Notes under the pieces: model-generated
Told to the model about the DNA's origin: nothing
The model's input: only the letters and a program-made list of their open reading frames with translations
Databases searched by the model: none
Source of the DNA: Candidatus Daviesbacteria bacterium
Lineage (GTDB): Bacteria; Patescibacteriota; Microgenomatia; Daviesbacterales; UBA10151
Assembly (NCBI GenBank): GCA_030648645.1
Contig: JAUSHL010000017.1
Coordinates: 1-36,161 of the forward strand
DNA length: 36,161 nt
Reading direction: 5' to 3'
Program-made: the position numbers and the translations under genes
Shown: piece after piece, positions 17,860 through 25,677 of the stretch
Layout of the letters: each line of letters begins with the position of its first letter
How positions within the stretch are numbered: the stretch's first letter is position 1

Positions 17860-18921
17860 ATGACTCATATAACACGTTTTGATAAAAGATTAAGTCAGAT
17901 TCCTAATGAAATTTGGTCAAAAGTAACTCAGATTGAGGAGCTCAAAGGAAGATGGATCCAAGGTACGAATTTAAGTCCTCAATTTCTAAGCAGGCTTAAA
18001 AGATCTGTGTTAATAACCTCTACCGGAGCTTCAACCCGTATCGAAGGAGCTAATCTTTCTGATGAAGCTGTTGACGATCTGATGCGCGGCATCGCCATAG
18101 AAAAGTTTACTAACCGGGAAAAGGAAGAAGTCAGGGGTTATTTTGAATTATTGCAAAATATTTTTAATTCCTGGGAAGATTTAGGTTTTACAGAAGGTAG
18201 TATTAAACACCTGCATAAGGAACTTCTTAAATATACTGAAAAAGATGTCCTTCATAGGGGCAATTATAAAAACGCAGATAATAAAGTCCAGATGGTGGAT
18301 GGCAAAGGCAGAGCTATTGGGGTAATTTTTGATACAACGCTGTCTTATCTTACTCCCAAAGAAATGAATGAACTGGTTGACTGGACTAAGAAGGCATTAA
18401 GTGATAAAAAATATCACCCTTTGCTTATAATTGGTAATTTTATAGTTGAATTTCTAAACATTCATCCTTTTAAGGATGGTAACGGAAGATTATCCAGAAT
18501 TTTGACCAATATGCTTTTACTTAAAGAGGGCTACTTGTATATGCCCTATATATCTCATGAGAAACTGATTGAGGACAATAAACCCGAATATTATATGGCT
18601 CTAAGAACAAGCCAAAAGACTTTTAAGTCTAAAAATGAGGATATTACGGCGTGGCTTAGTTTTTTCTTAACTATACTGTTGACTCAGTCACAAATGGCTA
18701 TAAATTTAATAACAGAGGAGAATATTGAAGTTCTATTATCACCAAAGCAACTGGCAGTATGGCAATATTTGCAGGAGGTTGGTGATGCTTCTCCTAATGA
18801 TATTGTCAAAAATGTCCGTATTGCCCGGATAACTGTAAACCAAGTCTTAAATAAGCTTCTTAATATGAAAAAAGTTGAGCGCATTGGGGAAGGATCAGGT
18901 ATTCGGTATAGGAAAAAATAA
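17860..18921 (+). CDS. Fic family protein (putative AMP transferase) with C-terminal winged helix
   Basis: HPFKDGNGRLSR Fic motif; N-terminal Fic_N-like STGASTRIEG. Confidence 0.94.
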   Translation: MTHITRFDKRLSQIPNEIWSKVTQIEELKGRWIQGTNLSPQFLSRLKRSVLITSTGASTRIEGANLSDEAVDDLMRGIAIEKFTNREKEEVRGYFELLQNIFNSWEDLGFTEGSIKHLHKELLKYTEKDVLHRGNYKNADNKVQMVDGKGRAIGVIFDTTLSYLTPKEMNELVDWTKKALSDKKYHPLLIIGNFIVEFLNIHPFKDGNGRLSRILTNMLLLKEGYLYMPYISHEKLIEDNKPEYYMALRTSQKTFKSKNEDITAWLSFFLTILLTQSQMAINLITEENIEVLLSPKQLAVWQYLQEVGDASPNDIVKNVRIARITVNQVLNKLLNMKKVERIGEGSGIRYRKK

Positions 18922-18988
18922 TATCTACCAAATATTAGCCCTTTGTATAAGGCTATTCAGGGCTTTGATAAGCATATCATTCCCTCTG

Positions 18989-19002
18989 GAGCGGGTGAGG
19001 GG
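18989..19002 (+). repeat. tRNA-Gly 3'-end-derived repeat, copy E
   Basis: GAGCGGGTGAGGGGAGTaGGgC vs tRNA GAGCGGGTGAGGGGAGTCGGaC. Confidence 0.82.
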
Positions 19003-19110
19003 AGTAGGGCTACCTTTTGACTTCATCAAAACGATCCTGTAATTTCTCGAAGACTCGAAATTATTGAACCCCTTGGAGAGATTCTCCTAATCCCTACCCT
19101 ATCTAACAGA

Positions 19111-19137
19111 AAAACTGGTCACAAGAACCAGTTTTTT
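19111..19137 (-). terminator. Intrinsic terminator just downstream of tRNA-Gly
   Basis: AAAACTGGTcacaagaACCAGTTTT with flanking T/A runs. Confidence 0.8.
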
Positions 19138-19144
19138 GTTCGAG

Positions 19145-19216
19145 AGCGGGTGAGGGGAGTCGGACCCCTTGCGTTCACTTTGGAAAAGTGACATTCTACC
19201 GATGAATTACACCCGC
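19145..19216 (-). tRNA. tRNA-Gly(TCC)
   Basis: Reverse complement gcgggtgtaattcatcggtagaatgtcactTTTCCAAagtga...ggggtccgactcccctcacccgct. Confidence 0.93.
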
Positions 19217-19231
19217 AATCCGTCAATTATA

Positions 19232-20629
19232 TCAAATCTTAAACCTTCTGTCAGAGAGAAAGGGGTTGGGGGTTCTTTTGATGGGAGTAGATTTTAAGAG
19301 AACTGCTCTTTGCAGAGTAAAATCACCATATTTATTATTTATTTTATCAATAGCTTTTTGCATCGTTTCTTGTTTCCTCGTCTCCGGTAATAAACTTAAA
19401 GTTGCAAAGTAGTCAGGTTTTAGGTTGGAAACGGAAATACCTATCATTCTGATCTTGTCCTCATTCCAGATGGATTGGAAAATTTCCCAAGCTGTTTTAA
19501 AAATTTGTAATCCATCACTGGTAGGTAAAATGGTTATTTGCATGTTATTGCCTGTAAAATTTATCTTGTCATCCCTGGCTTGACCAGGGATCCAGGCATT
19601 CTGGATTCCTGCTTTCGCAGGAATGACAGAGCTAGATAAGGCATTACGATACCAACAATGGATAGTTTTGGCAGATAATTTTTTAGCTCTTAATCTATTC
19701 CCTACCAACTCACAAAGTTTTAATAAAATTTGTTTAATTTCCAAAAGATCAGAAGTATCATGATCAATAGTAAGTCTGTGCCCGATTGATTTTACCTCAT
19801 CTTTTTCGAAAAAAGTTTTAATTGGACTATGATCTATTCCCCTTGCCATGTTGTATAAAATTTCCCCATAACTTTTAAAAGAAGAAACTAAACAACTTTT
19901 TGGTACTTTTCTTAAAGTTCTAAAATCGGTAATTCCCATATTAAATAATCTTTTTTTGGTTGCAGGTCCAATTCCACAAATATCATCCAGTTCTATTTTA
20001 TCCAAAACTTTTATAGCTTCTTTCTGATCAGGAATAATCACCAGTCCATCTGGTTTTTTTAAAGATCCAGCCAGTTTTGCCATCAACTTGTTATAAGAAA
20101 TTCCAATAGAACATGTAATACACTCCCCGATTTCATCTTTTAAACGCTGTTTAATTTCTTGGGCAATCATTATGTCATTGCGAGGAGTGTTAACGACGAA
20201 GCAATCTTTTGTGGTGTGAGATTGCCACGGTTGCCAAGGCGACCTCGCAATGACAGGAGAAGTAACCTCTAAAAAAGCTTCATCTATGGAGAAAACTTCC
20301 AGCTTATCTGTATAATCTTTGAAAATATTCAAAAACTTTGTGGTAACTGATAAATATTTATCATGGTTACTTTGAATAATAATTAAGTCAGGACAAATCT
20401 TTTTTGCCTCCCAGATTTGCATTCCGGTTTTTACTCCCATTTTTTTTGCCTCATATGATGCTGTACATAAAACAGTTCTTGTTTCCCTATCTCCTCCTGT
20501 TACCCCAATTGGTTTTCCCCGAAGTTTGGGATTTGCCTGTTGTTCTACAGAGGCAAAAAATGAGTTCATATCAATATGTAAGATAGTGTTCATAAATTCA
20601 AATTTTAAATTTTTAATTTTAAAATTCAT
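19232..20629 (-). CDS. dinB: DNA polymerase IV (Y-family) with two in-frame repeat-derived insertions
   Basis: HIDMNSFFASVEQQ, SYEAKKMGVKTGM, VFSIDEAFLEVT, CSIGISYNKLMAKLAG; true start likely ATG for MNTILHIDMN. Confidence 0.94.
   Translation of the reverse strand: MNFKIKNLKFEFMNTILHIDMNSFFASVEQQANPKLRGKPIGVTGGDRETRTVLCTASYEAKKMGVKTGMQIWEAKKICPDLIIIQSNHDKYLSVTTKFLNIFKDYTDKLEVFSIDEAFLEVTSPVIARSPWQPWQSHTTKDCFVVNTPRNDIMIAQEIKQRLKDEIGECITCSIGISYNKLMAKLAGSLKKPDGLVIIPDQKEAIKVLDKIELDDICGIGPATKKRLFNMGITDFRTLRKVPKSCLVSSFKSYGEILYNMARGIDHSPIKTFFEKDEVKSIGHRLTIDHDTSDLLEIKQILLKLCELVGNRLRAKKLSAKTIHCWYRNALSSSVIPAKAGIQNAWIPGQARDDKINFTGNNMQITILPTSDGLQIFKTAWEIFQSIWNEDKIRMIGISVSNLKPDYFATLSLLPETRKQETMQKAIDKINNKYGDFTLQRAVLLKSTPIKRTPNPFLSDRRFKI
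19568..19627 (-). repeat. 60-bp palindromic repeat inside dinB (20 codons)
   Basis: gtcatccctggcttgaccagggatcc...ggattcctgctttcgcaggaatgac, read as VIPAKAGIQNAWIPGQARDD. Confidence 0.92.
20174..20254 (-). repeat. 81-bp palindromic repeat inside dinB (27 codons)
   Basis: gtcattgcgagg...gaagcaatctt...agattgcc...cctcgcaatgac. Confidence 0.92.
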
Positions 20630-20656
20630 TAAAAATTTGAGCTTTAAAATTTAAAA

Positions 20657-20956
20657 TTACTCTTCCCCTACTGCCTCTAAAAACCATTTTAATTTGGAAG
20701 TATCTAATCTTAACTGGTAGAAATTATCACCGGAAGAAATAGAAAAATGGTAAAATAACGAAGAACCATTTTTACTGGTGTGAACGAGGTTAATTTTATC
20801 AACTTTAATTTGCCTACTGTTCCAAAAAAATAAATAAGGCTGAATTATATTTTGTTTAAAAAAGACCCAGACATTAATAGGTTCTAAAATTTCTACCATA
20901 CTATGAATATATACCAAAGAAAACCCAAAGGTCAAGTAGTCAGAATTATGAATCAA
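20657..20956 (-). CDS. Small conserved-looking hypothetical protein (start probably at MVEILEPINVWVFF)
   Basis: Complete ORF upstream of and divergent from the GH-like gene; internal Met gives a plausible shorter start. Confidence 0.5.
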   Translation of the reverse strand: MIHNSDYLTFGFSLVYIHSMVEILEPINVWVFFKQNIIQPYLFFWNSRQIKVDKINLVHTSKNGSSLFYHFSISSGDNFYQLRLDTSKLKWFLEAVGEE

Positions 20957-22654
20957 GAATTTAGAATTAAGCTTTTAACACCTTTATTCTTTATTCTTTT
21001 CGCTTTATTCTTACCCAAATCAGTTTATGCCATCTCTGATCCATTATCTGTTCCTAATAATAAATTTGGTATTCATATTATTGGAGCAAATAGCGATGAG
21101 GCCTCCCCTGCTGCAACATTGGTTAATTCTTCCGGTGGTGATTGGGGCTATGTGACAGTTTTGGTAGAAAGTAAAAACAGAGATAAAGATCGTTGGCAGA
21201 AATTTTTTGATGATTTAAGACGCCGGCACTTAATTCCAATTGTAAGACTGGCAACAGATCCGGCAGCTGCCGGATGGAAAAAACCTTATGAAGGAGAAGA
21301 GATAGCTTGGGCTGATTTTTTAAATAATTTAATTTGGCCGACTAAAAATAGATATGTGGTAATTTACAATGAACCAAACCATGGGACTGAGTGGGCTGGT
21401 AAAGTTGATGCTAAATCTTATGCCCAAGTTTTAGATAAAACCATCACTGCTTTAAAAAAGAAAAATCCTGATTTCTTTGTATTAAATGCAGGGTTTGATG
21501 CCTCCACTCCCCAAAAACCACCAAATTATCAGGATGAAGTAAGTTTTCTAATGGAAATGGAAGAGGAAGTGCCCGGTATTTTTAATAAATTAGATGGTTG
21601 GGTTTCTCATTCTTATCCTAATCCTAATTTTTCAGGGTCACCGGATGCTTCCGGACGTGGGACTGTCAAAACTTTTGAATGGGAACTGCAGATTCTTAAA
21701 AAGTTAGGACTTACTAAAAATTTACCGGTTTTTATTACAGAAACAGGCTGGAAACATGCTGAAGGAGAAACTCCTGAAAAATGGTTACTTTCTTCAGATA
21801 CTTTAAGTTCTTACTTTCAACAAGCCTTTCAAAATGCCTGGAATAATACTTCGATTGTTGCTATAACTCCGTTTTTATTAAATTATCAGGAGGAGTTGTT
21901 TGAACATTTTTCTTTCCGCAAATCAAAGAGTAATGAATTTTATCCTCATTATCAAACAATTGTAAATTTACCAAAAATTGAAGGGCGGCCTGTGCAGGAG
22001 ATTAAAGCCGAACTCATTAAAGGAGGTATTTATCCTGCTATTGTTTCCGGGGAAAATTACACCGTTCCTTTTATTTTTAAAAATACCGGTCAGTCAATTT
22101 GGAATGAAGATGGATCTTTTGAACTTCGGGCGTTGGAGGGCGCAAAGGATTTAGGGATTAATTCTGTAAAGCTAGTCAATAAAGTTGAGCCGAGTCAGGA
22201 GGGTGATTTTAATCTTAATTTTAAGGCACCAATTTCCGGAACATATAAAGTTGTATTGCAATTATTTAACAATGGAAAACCTTTAGATCAAAAACCTTTA
22301 GAATATGAGGTGCAAGTTAAATCTCCGGTTATTTTACTTATTAATTCTAACTTGAAGTGGAAGGAAAATTCAGCAGGTAAATATTTATTGTCAATTATTT
22401 CTGATGTTTTAACTGCATCCTTAAATGTTAATCTGGATACTTATGGTAATTCAGGACCTGTTGAGGCAAGGTTTCTACTTCCGGATCATAATTTTGATTT
22501 TACTTTGCAGAAACGTTTTTATCAGCCTAAAACAATTAAGGCAGAGCTAAAGTCAGGTATTAATAATTTGGATTTTGGTACATTGGAACCGGATTTCTTC
22601 TCAGCCATTTTGCATCCACAAGAGTTTTGGAATCTCACTCCTTTTTCTCCTTAA
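20903..22654 (+). CDS. Secreted glycoside-hydrolase-like (TIM-barrel) protein with C-terminal beta domain (start likely MNQEFR)
   Basis: Signal peptide, VVIYNEPNHGTEWAG (acid/base NEP motif), PVFITETGWKHAEG (nucleophile-like E). Confidence 0.78.
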   Translation: MNIYQRKPKGQVVRIMNQEFRIKLLTPLFFILFALFLPKSVYAISDPLSVPNNKFGIHIIGANSDEASPAATLVNSSGGDWGYVTVLVESKNRDKDRWQKFFDDLRRRHLIPIVRLATDPAAAGWKKPYEGEEIAWADFLNNLIWPTKNRYVVIYNEPNHGTEWAGKVDAKSYAQVLDKTITALKKKNPDFFVLNAGFDASTPQKPPNYQDEVSFLMEMEEEVPGIFNKLDGWVSHSYPNPNFSGSPDASGRGTVKTFEWELQILKKLGLTKNLPVFITETGWKHAEGETPEKWLLSSDTLSSYFQQAFQNAWNNTSIVAITPFLLNYQEELFEHFSFRKSKSNEFYPHYQTIVNLPKIEGRPVQEIKAELIKGGIYPAIVSGENYTVPFIFKNTGQSIWNEDGSFELRALEGAKDLGINSVKLVNKVEPSQEGDFNLNFKAPISGTYKVVLQLFNNGKPLDQKPLEYEVQVKSPVILLINSNLKWKENSAGKYLLSIISDVLTASLNVNLDTYGNSGPVEARFLLPDHNFDFTLQKRFYQPKTIKAELKSGINNLDFGTLEPDFFSAILHPQEFWNLTPFSP

Positions 22655-22663
22655 ACTGGGGGG

Positions 22664-22692
22664 TTGACATGCTCTTGTTTGCATGGTAATAT
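22664..22692 (+). promoter_or_regulatory. Near-consensus sigma70-type promoter with extended -10
   Basis: TTGACA-N17-TAATAT with TGg directly upstream of -10. Confidence 0.85.
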
Positions 22693-22698
22693 ACATTC

Positions 22699-22815
22699 AC
22701 TTAGTAATCGTAAGGTTATTGAGTTGCTTGTTGGTCGAAAGATTAATAAGTATTTTACTTACAGGTCGCAAGATCTATAAGTACTCGAAAAAGCTCCCGC
22801 AAGGGAGTTTTTTCG
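22699..22815 (+). ncRNA. Candidate structured small RNA of four GNRA-capped hairpins, last one a terminator
   Basis: Stems 22699-22724 (loop GTAA), 22727-22750 (GAAA), 22757-22782 (GCAA), 22786-22815 (GCAA); begins at predicted +1. Confidence 0.8.
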
Positions 22816-22883
22816 TGGGAAGAATAAATAGTATGGGTGCTATTTTGTGGTGGCAGATGTTGCGGGAATATTCAAATATTTGA

Positions 22884-22912
22884 TTGACATAGTATCCACA
22901 AATTGATAAACT
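22884..22912 (+). promoter_or_regulatory. Promoter for HNH ORF (predicted +1 at or next to its GTG start)
   Basis: TTGACA-N17-TAAACT, GTG 7 nt downstream of -10. Confidence 0.65.
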
Positions 22913-22918
22913 GAACGT

Positions 22919-23389
22919 GTGGATGAGTGTAAAAGGTGTAAGAAAAAATATAAATCGTCTAGTAGACATGTAAATTGTCCAAAGTGTAGAAATTTACTAA
23001 ACAAGAGACCATGTAGTATTTGCGGAGAATTAAGACAAAGAAAATCAAAAATTTGTCAAAAGTGTTATTCTCAAAGCAGGCAATATCCCTACTCTCAAAA
23101 AAAACATGTGAGTAAAGGTGGTTATTTATATGTTTATTATAAAGCCCATCCATATGCTGATAAAACCGGAAGAGTGTTTGAACACCGTCTTGTATTTGAA
23201 CAGAAATTAGGCAGATACTTATTACCTACTGAAAGTGTTCATCATAAAAACGGTATAAAAAATGATAATAGAATTGAAAACTTAGAACTTTGGGCAAAAG
23301 TACAACCCACTGGTGCAAGAGTTGAAGATCTTGTACAATGGGCAAAGGAAGTCTTGAAGTTATATGGTGATGTTAGCTCAATTGGTTAG
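22919..23389 (+). CDS. HNH endonuclease with N-terminal zinc-ribbon-like region
   Basis: CKRCKKKYKSSSRHVNCPKC, CSICGELRQRKSKICQKC; FEHRLVFEQKLGRYLLPTESVHHKNGIKNDNRIENLELW. Confidence 0.88.
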   Translation: MDECKRCKKKYKSSSRHVNCPKCRNLLNKRPCSICGELRQRKSKICQKCYSQSRQYPYSQKKHVSKGGYLYVYYKAHPYADKTGRVFEHRLVFEQKLGRYLLPTESVHHKNGIKNDNRIENLELWAKVQPTGARVEDLVQWAKEVLKLYGDVSSIG

Positions 23390-23440
23390 AGCGTCTGCCT
23401 GTGGCGCAGAAGGTTGCCGGTTCGAGTCCGGTACGTCACC
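23366..23440 (+). tRNA. tRNA-His(GTG)
   Basis: G-1 plus gtgatgt/acgtcac acceptor, anticodon arm tctgcCTGTGGCgcaga, discriminator C. Confidence 0.92.
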
Positions 23441-23450
23441 CAAATAGGTT

Positions 23451-23855
23451 TTAAGCTACAAGAACTAATTCTGGAGGAGGGTTGATTGCTAATTCTTCTT
23501 CAGCTGTATCCAGTCTTCTATCCAATTTCTTAATATTATCTCCATTTACCTGAGACATTTCTTTATTCTTGAACCAGAATACTCGCCTTGGCGAGATGAA
23601 TGGTTCACAGAAGAACTCTCCGCAGGATACTCCGTCAGTTTTACTGCGGAGTAGTTCATAAACGCCAATTTCCTGTTCAATAGTCATCAAAGATGCTGTG
23701 TTTGCATCTAGCCTATCATTAATTCTTTGTAGTCCAGTATCAGAATCATCAAGCCTAGCTATAATTCCCTGCAAACCTGTTTCTGATTTATCAAGCCTAT
23801 CAATAATGGGTTTGAGATTTTCTACAAGAATTTTCTTGAATTTTGCTTCATCCAT
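23451..23855 (-). CDS. Coiled-coil protein with an in-frame repeat insertion; paralog of the pseudogene at ~31370-31720
   Basis: DRLDKSETGLQGIIARLDDSDTGLQRINDRLDANTASLMTIEQE heptad-like pattern. Confidence 0.65.
   Translation of the reverse strand: MDEAKFKKILVENLKPIIDRLDKSETGLQGIIARLDDSDTGLQRINDRLDANTASLMTIEQEIGVYELLRSKTDGVSCGEFFCEPFISPRRVFWFKNKEMSQVNGDNIKKLDRRLDTAEEELAINPPPELVLVA
23562..23660. repeat. Insertion in the coiled-coil gene carrying CTCCGCAG...CTGCGGAG inverted repeat
   Basis: Absent from the paralogous sequence at ~31650; net +93 nt. Confidence 0.7.
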
Positions 23856-23968
23856 AAATTTATATTAAAGAATATTTGTGAAATTTACAATATATATTTT
23901 TTAGATCAAATACAATTTGGGTAGAGAAAATAGGTTCTAACGTAGTTCGTTAGTGGACCCGCAATTGT

Positions 23969-24517
23969 TTATTTAAAAGAAAGAAGTATTTTTATAAGTT
24001 CTTCTTTTGAAGGTGGTGTTGTACCGGAATAATTTAGTTCAATAAATGAATCATCATTAGTGGTACGCAAGGAGGCAATATATTGCAAGTCTCCAAAAAT
24101 ACTTCTAACTTGATTAACAGGTATTTTTATGTATATTATCTTGCCATTTTGTTCTATTGTTTGGAAATTTTCCATGTTTTGTTTTTCTGATATTTTTTCT
24201 TGATAACGTACTTTATCCATTTGTCTTAATGCAATTCCATTTTTACCATCAGAAGTTTCAAACAGATAATTAACTTGAGGGATCCCTATATTGCCCTGAA
24301 CTATTTTTACTGAGTCTTCTTTTAAAAATTTAAAGTCTGAGGGTATATATGAAGGAGTTAAAACTTTAAATGGTAAATCTTTTACATTTACCTGTGATAA
24401 AAAAGATCCATACTTATTTACTGAGAGTAATGAGAAAGTATCAAATGAGCCATCACGTAAATCCCACACACCAACAGTGATAATTCCAATAATAATTAAA
24501 GCAATTAAAATCTTCAT
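23969..24517 (-). CDS. Hypothetical membrane-anchored protein (DUF4367-like)
   Basis: N-terminal TM, VLTPSYIPSDFKF, ELNYSGTTPPSKEELIKIL. Confidence 0.62.
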   Translation of the reverse strand: MKILIALIIIGIITVGVWDLRDGSFDTFSLLSVNKYGSFLSQVNVKDLPFKVLTPSYIPSDFKFLKEDSVKIVQGNIGIPQVNYLFETSDGKNGIALRQMDKVRYQEKISEKQNMENFQTIEQNGKIIYIKIPVNQVRSIFGDLQYIASLRTTNDDSFIELNYSGTTPPSKEELIKILLSFK

Positions 24518-24721
24518 ATATTTAGTATAAACTTATTCAACTCAAGTTTACATCTTAAGTTAAATATTTGTTCTTTTAGAGCACTTTATGTAACTAATAT
24601 CTGTTTATATATTTCCAATTCCTGAGGTTTACAGAGAATAAAAAAGGTTCGATAATCGTGCATTAAGTCACCCCTAATGTATATTGAGAAATAGATATAA
24701 GAGCAGTATAATATTTGGTAT

Positions 24722-24970
24722 ATGAAGCAGAAAGTCTTGGAATATGATGTAATTTTTGAGGAGCAGCCTGATAAAGGTTATACCGTTACGGTGCCTTCTT
24801 TGCCTGGGTGTATAAGCGAAGGAGATTCCTTTGAACTGGCAAAAGAAAACATTACAGATGCTATTAAATTATTTGTAGAGGATTTGAATGCAGATGGTGA
24901 AGAAATTCCAATAAGAAATTCAAATATATTTGTAGGACAGGTATCAGTTTCAAACCCATTGATTTATTAA
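24722..24970 (+). CDS. hicB: HicB-family antitoxin
   Basis: YDVIFEEQPDKGYTVTVPSLPGCISEGDSFELAKENITDAI. Confidence 0.92.
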   Translation: MKQKVLEYDVIFEEQPDKGYTVTVPSLPGCISEGDSFELAKENITDAIKLFVEDLNADGEEIPIRNSNIFVGQVSVSNPLIY

Positions 24971-24973
24971 GTT

Positions 24974-25186
24974 ATGTCTTCCATAACTCCCCAAAATATA
25001 CTCAAATTTCTCAAAAGTAAAGGGTTTTACATTAGCAGACAGAGTGGAAGTCACATGATATTGCACCACAATTTAGATAATACAAAAAGAGTTACACTTC
25101 CAATTCATAATAAAGATTTAAAACCAGGAACATTGTTGTCAATCCTTAAACAAGCAGGGATTGATAAAAAAGAAGTTTTTAAATAA
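24974..25186 (+). CDS. hicA: HicA-family toxin
   Basis: ILKFLKSKGFYISRQSGSHMILHH...VTLPIHNKDLKPGTLLSILKQAGI. Confidence 0.92.
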   Translation: MSSITPQNILKFLKSKGFYISRQSGSHMILHHNLDNTKRVTLPIHNKDLKPGTLLSILKQAGIDKKEVFK

Positions 25187-25334
25187 TTACAATGTATGTT
25201 CTAACGTTGTTCGTTAGTGGATCCCATTTTCTGCAAAGCGTAGTTTTGGAAGAGGGTACTGTACATTAGAACATCCTCACACGTTCTGTCCTTGTTACTT
25301 ATGAGTACAGACCTCACAGCCTGAATGAGCTTCT

Positions 25335-25520
25335 TTAAATAATCACTCGAGTTTTGATTTCTAATTCTTGGCTTCTTTTTAGAGCTTCTTCTTTGAACCT
25401 ATCTGCCATAATATTTGACCCTCGATAAAGTCCCAAAGCTACTCTTTTTAAATCCATAGCAAGGGACTCAACAATTAGTTTTTGATATTTGGTAAAGGGT
25501 TCAGTTTTTGTAATAATCAT
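25335..25520 (-). CDS. Small hypothetical protein
   Basis: ORF of 61 aa with balanced composition. Confidence 0.4.
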   Translation of the reverse strand: MIITKTEPFTKYQKLIVESLAMDLKRVALGLYRGSNIMADRFKEEALKRSQELEIKTRVII

Positions 25521-25535
25521 TAGGATATTTTAACA

Positions 25536-25631
25536 TAAACTAATTTAACTCGTCCGCCAATAGCGGACTTGTTAAATATTTTGAACCCAAAATTGTGGTT
25601 AAAAGTTTCAAATTGGAGTATTTTGGGTATA
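25536..25631 (+). repeat. ~90-bp interspersed repeat, copy 2
   Basis: ctaatttaactcgtccgccaatagcggacttgttaaatattttgaacccaaaat...ttggagtattttgggtata. Confidence 0.85.
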
Positions 25632-25677
25632 GGTCCCATCAGTCCTGTCGATCACCCTAAACTTAATGGCAAAAGTA

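Noticed and set aside
18989-19020. Reading AGEGSRATF / AGEGSRTP as a real peptide start at copy E and the tRNA
   Set aside because: This is just translation of the tRNA-Gly 3' end; only the downstream FNDNSEEAKLLAF portion shows synonymous-site evidence.
6008-19216. Repeated GAGCGGG blocks as a CRISPR-like array
   Set aside because: Spacing is kilobase-scale and irregular, intervals contain genes, and the repeat equals a tRNA 3' end.
22683-22883. ORF 22683-22883 (+) and antisense 22775-22969 (-)
   Set aside because: They overlap the promoter, structured RNA and terminator; protein-like composition is lacking.
24722-25186. HicBA as a novel defence system
   Set aside because: Canonical, well-known toxin-antitoxin pair; recorded as a feature only.
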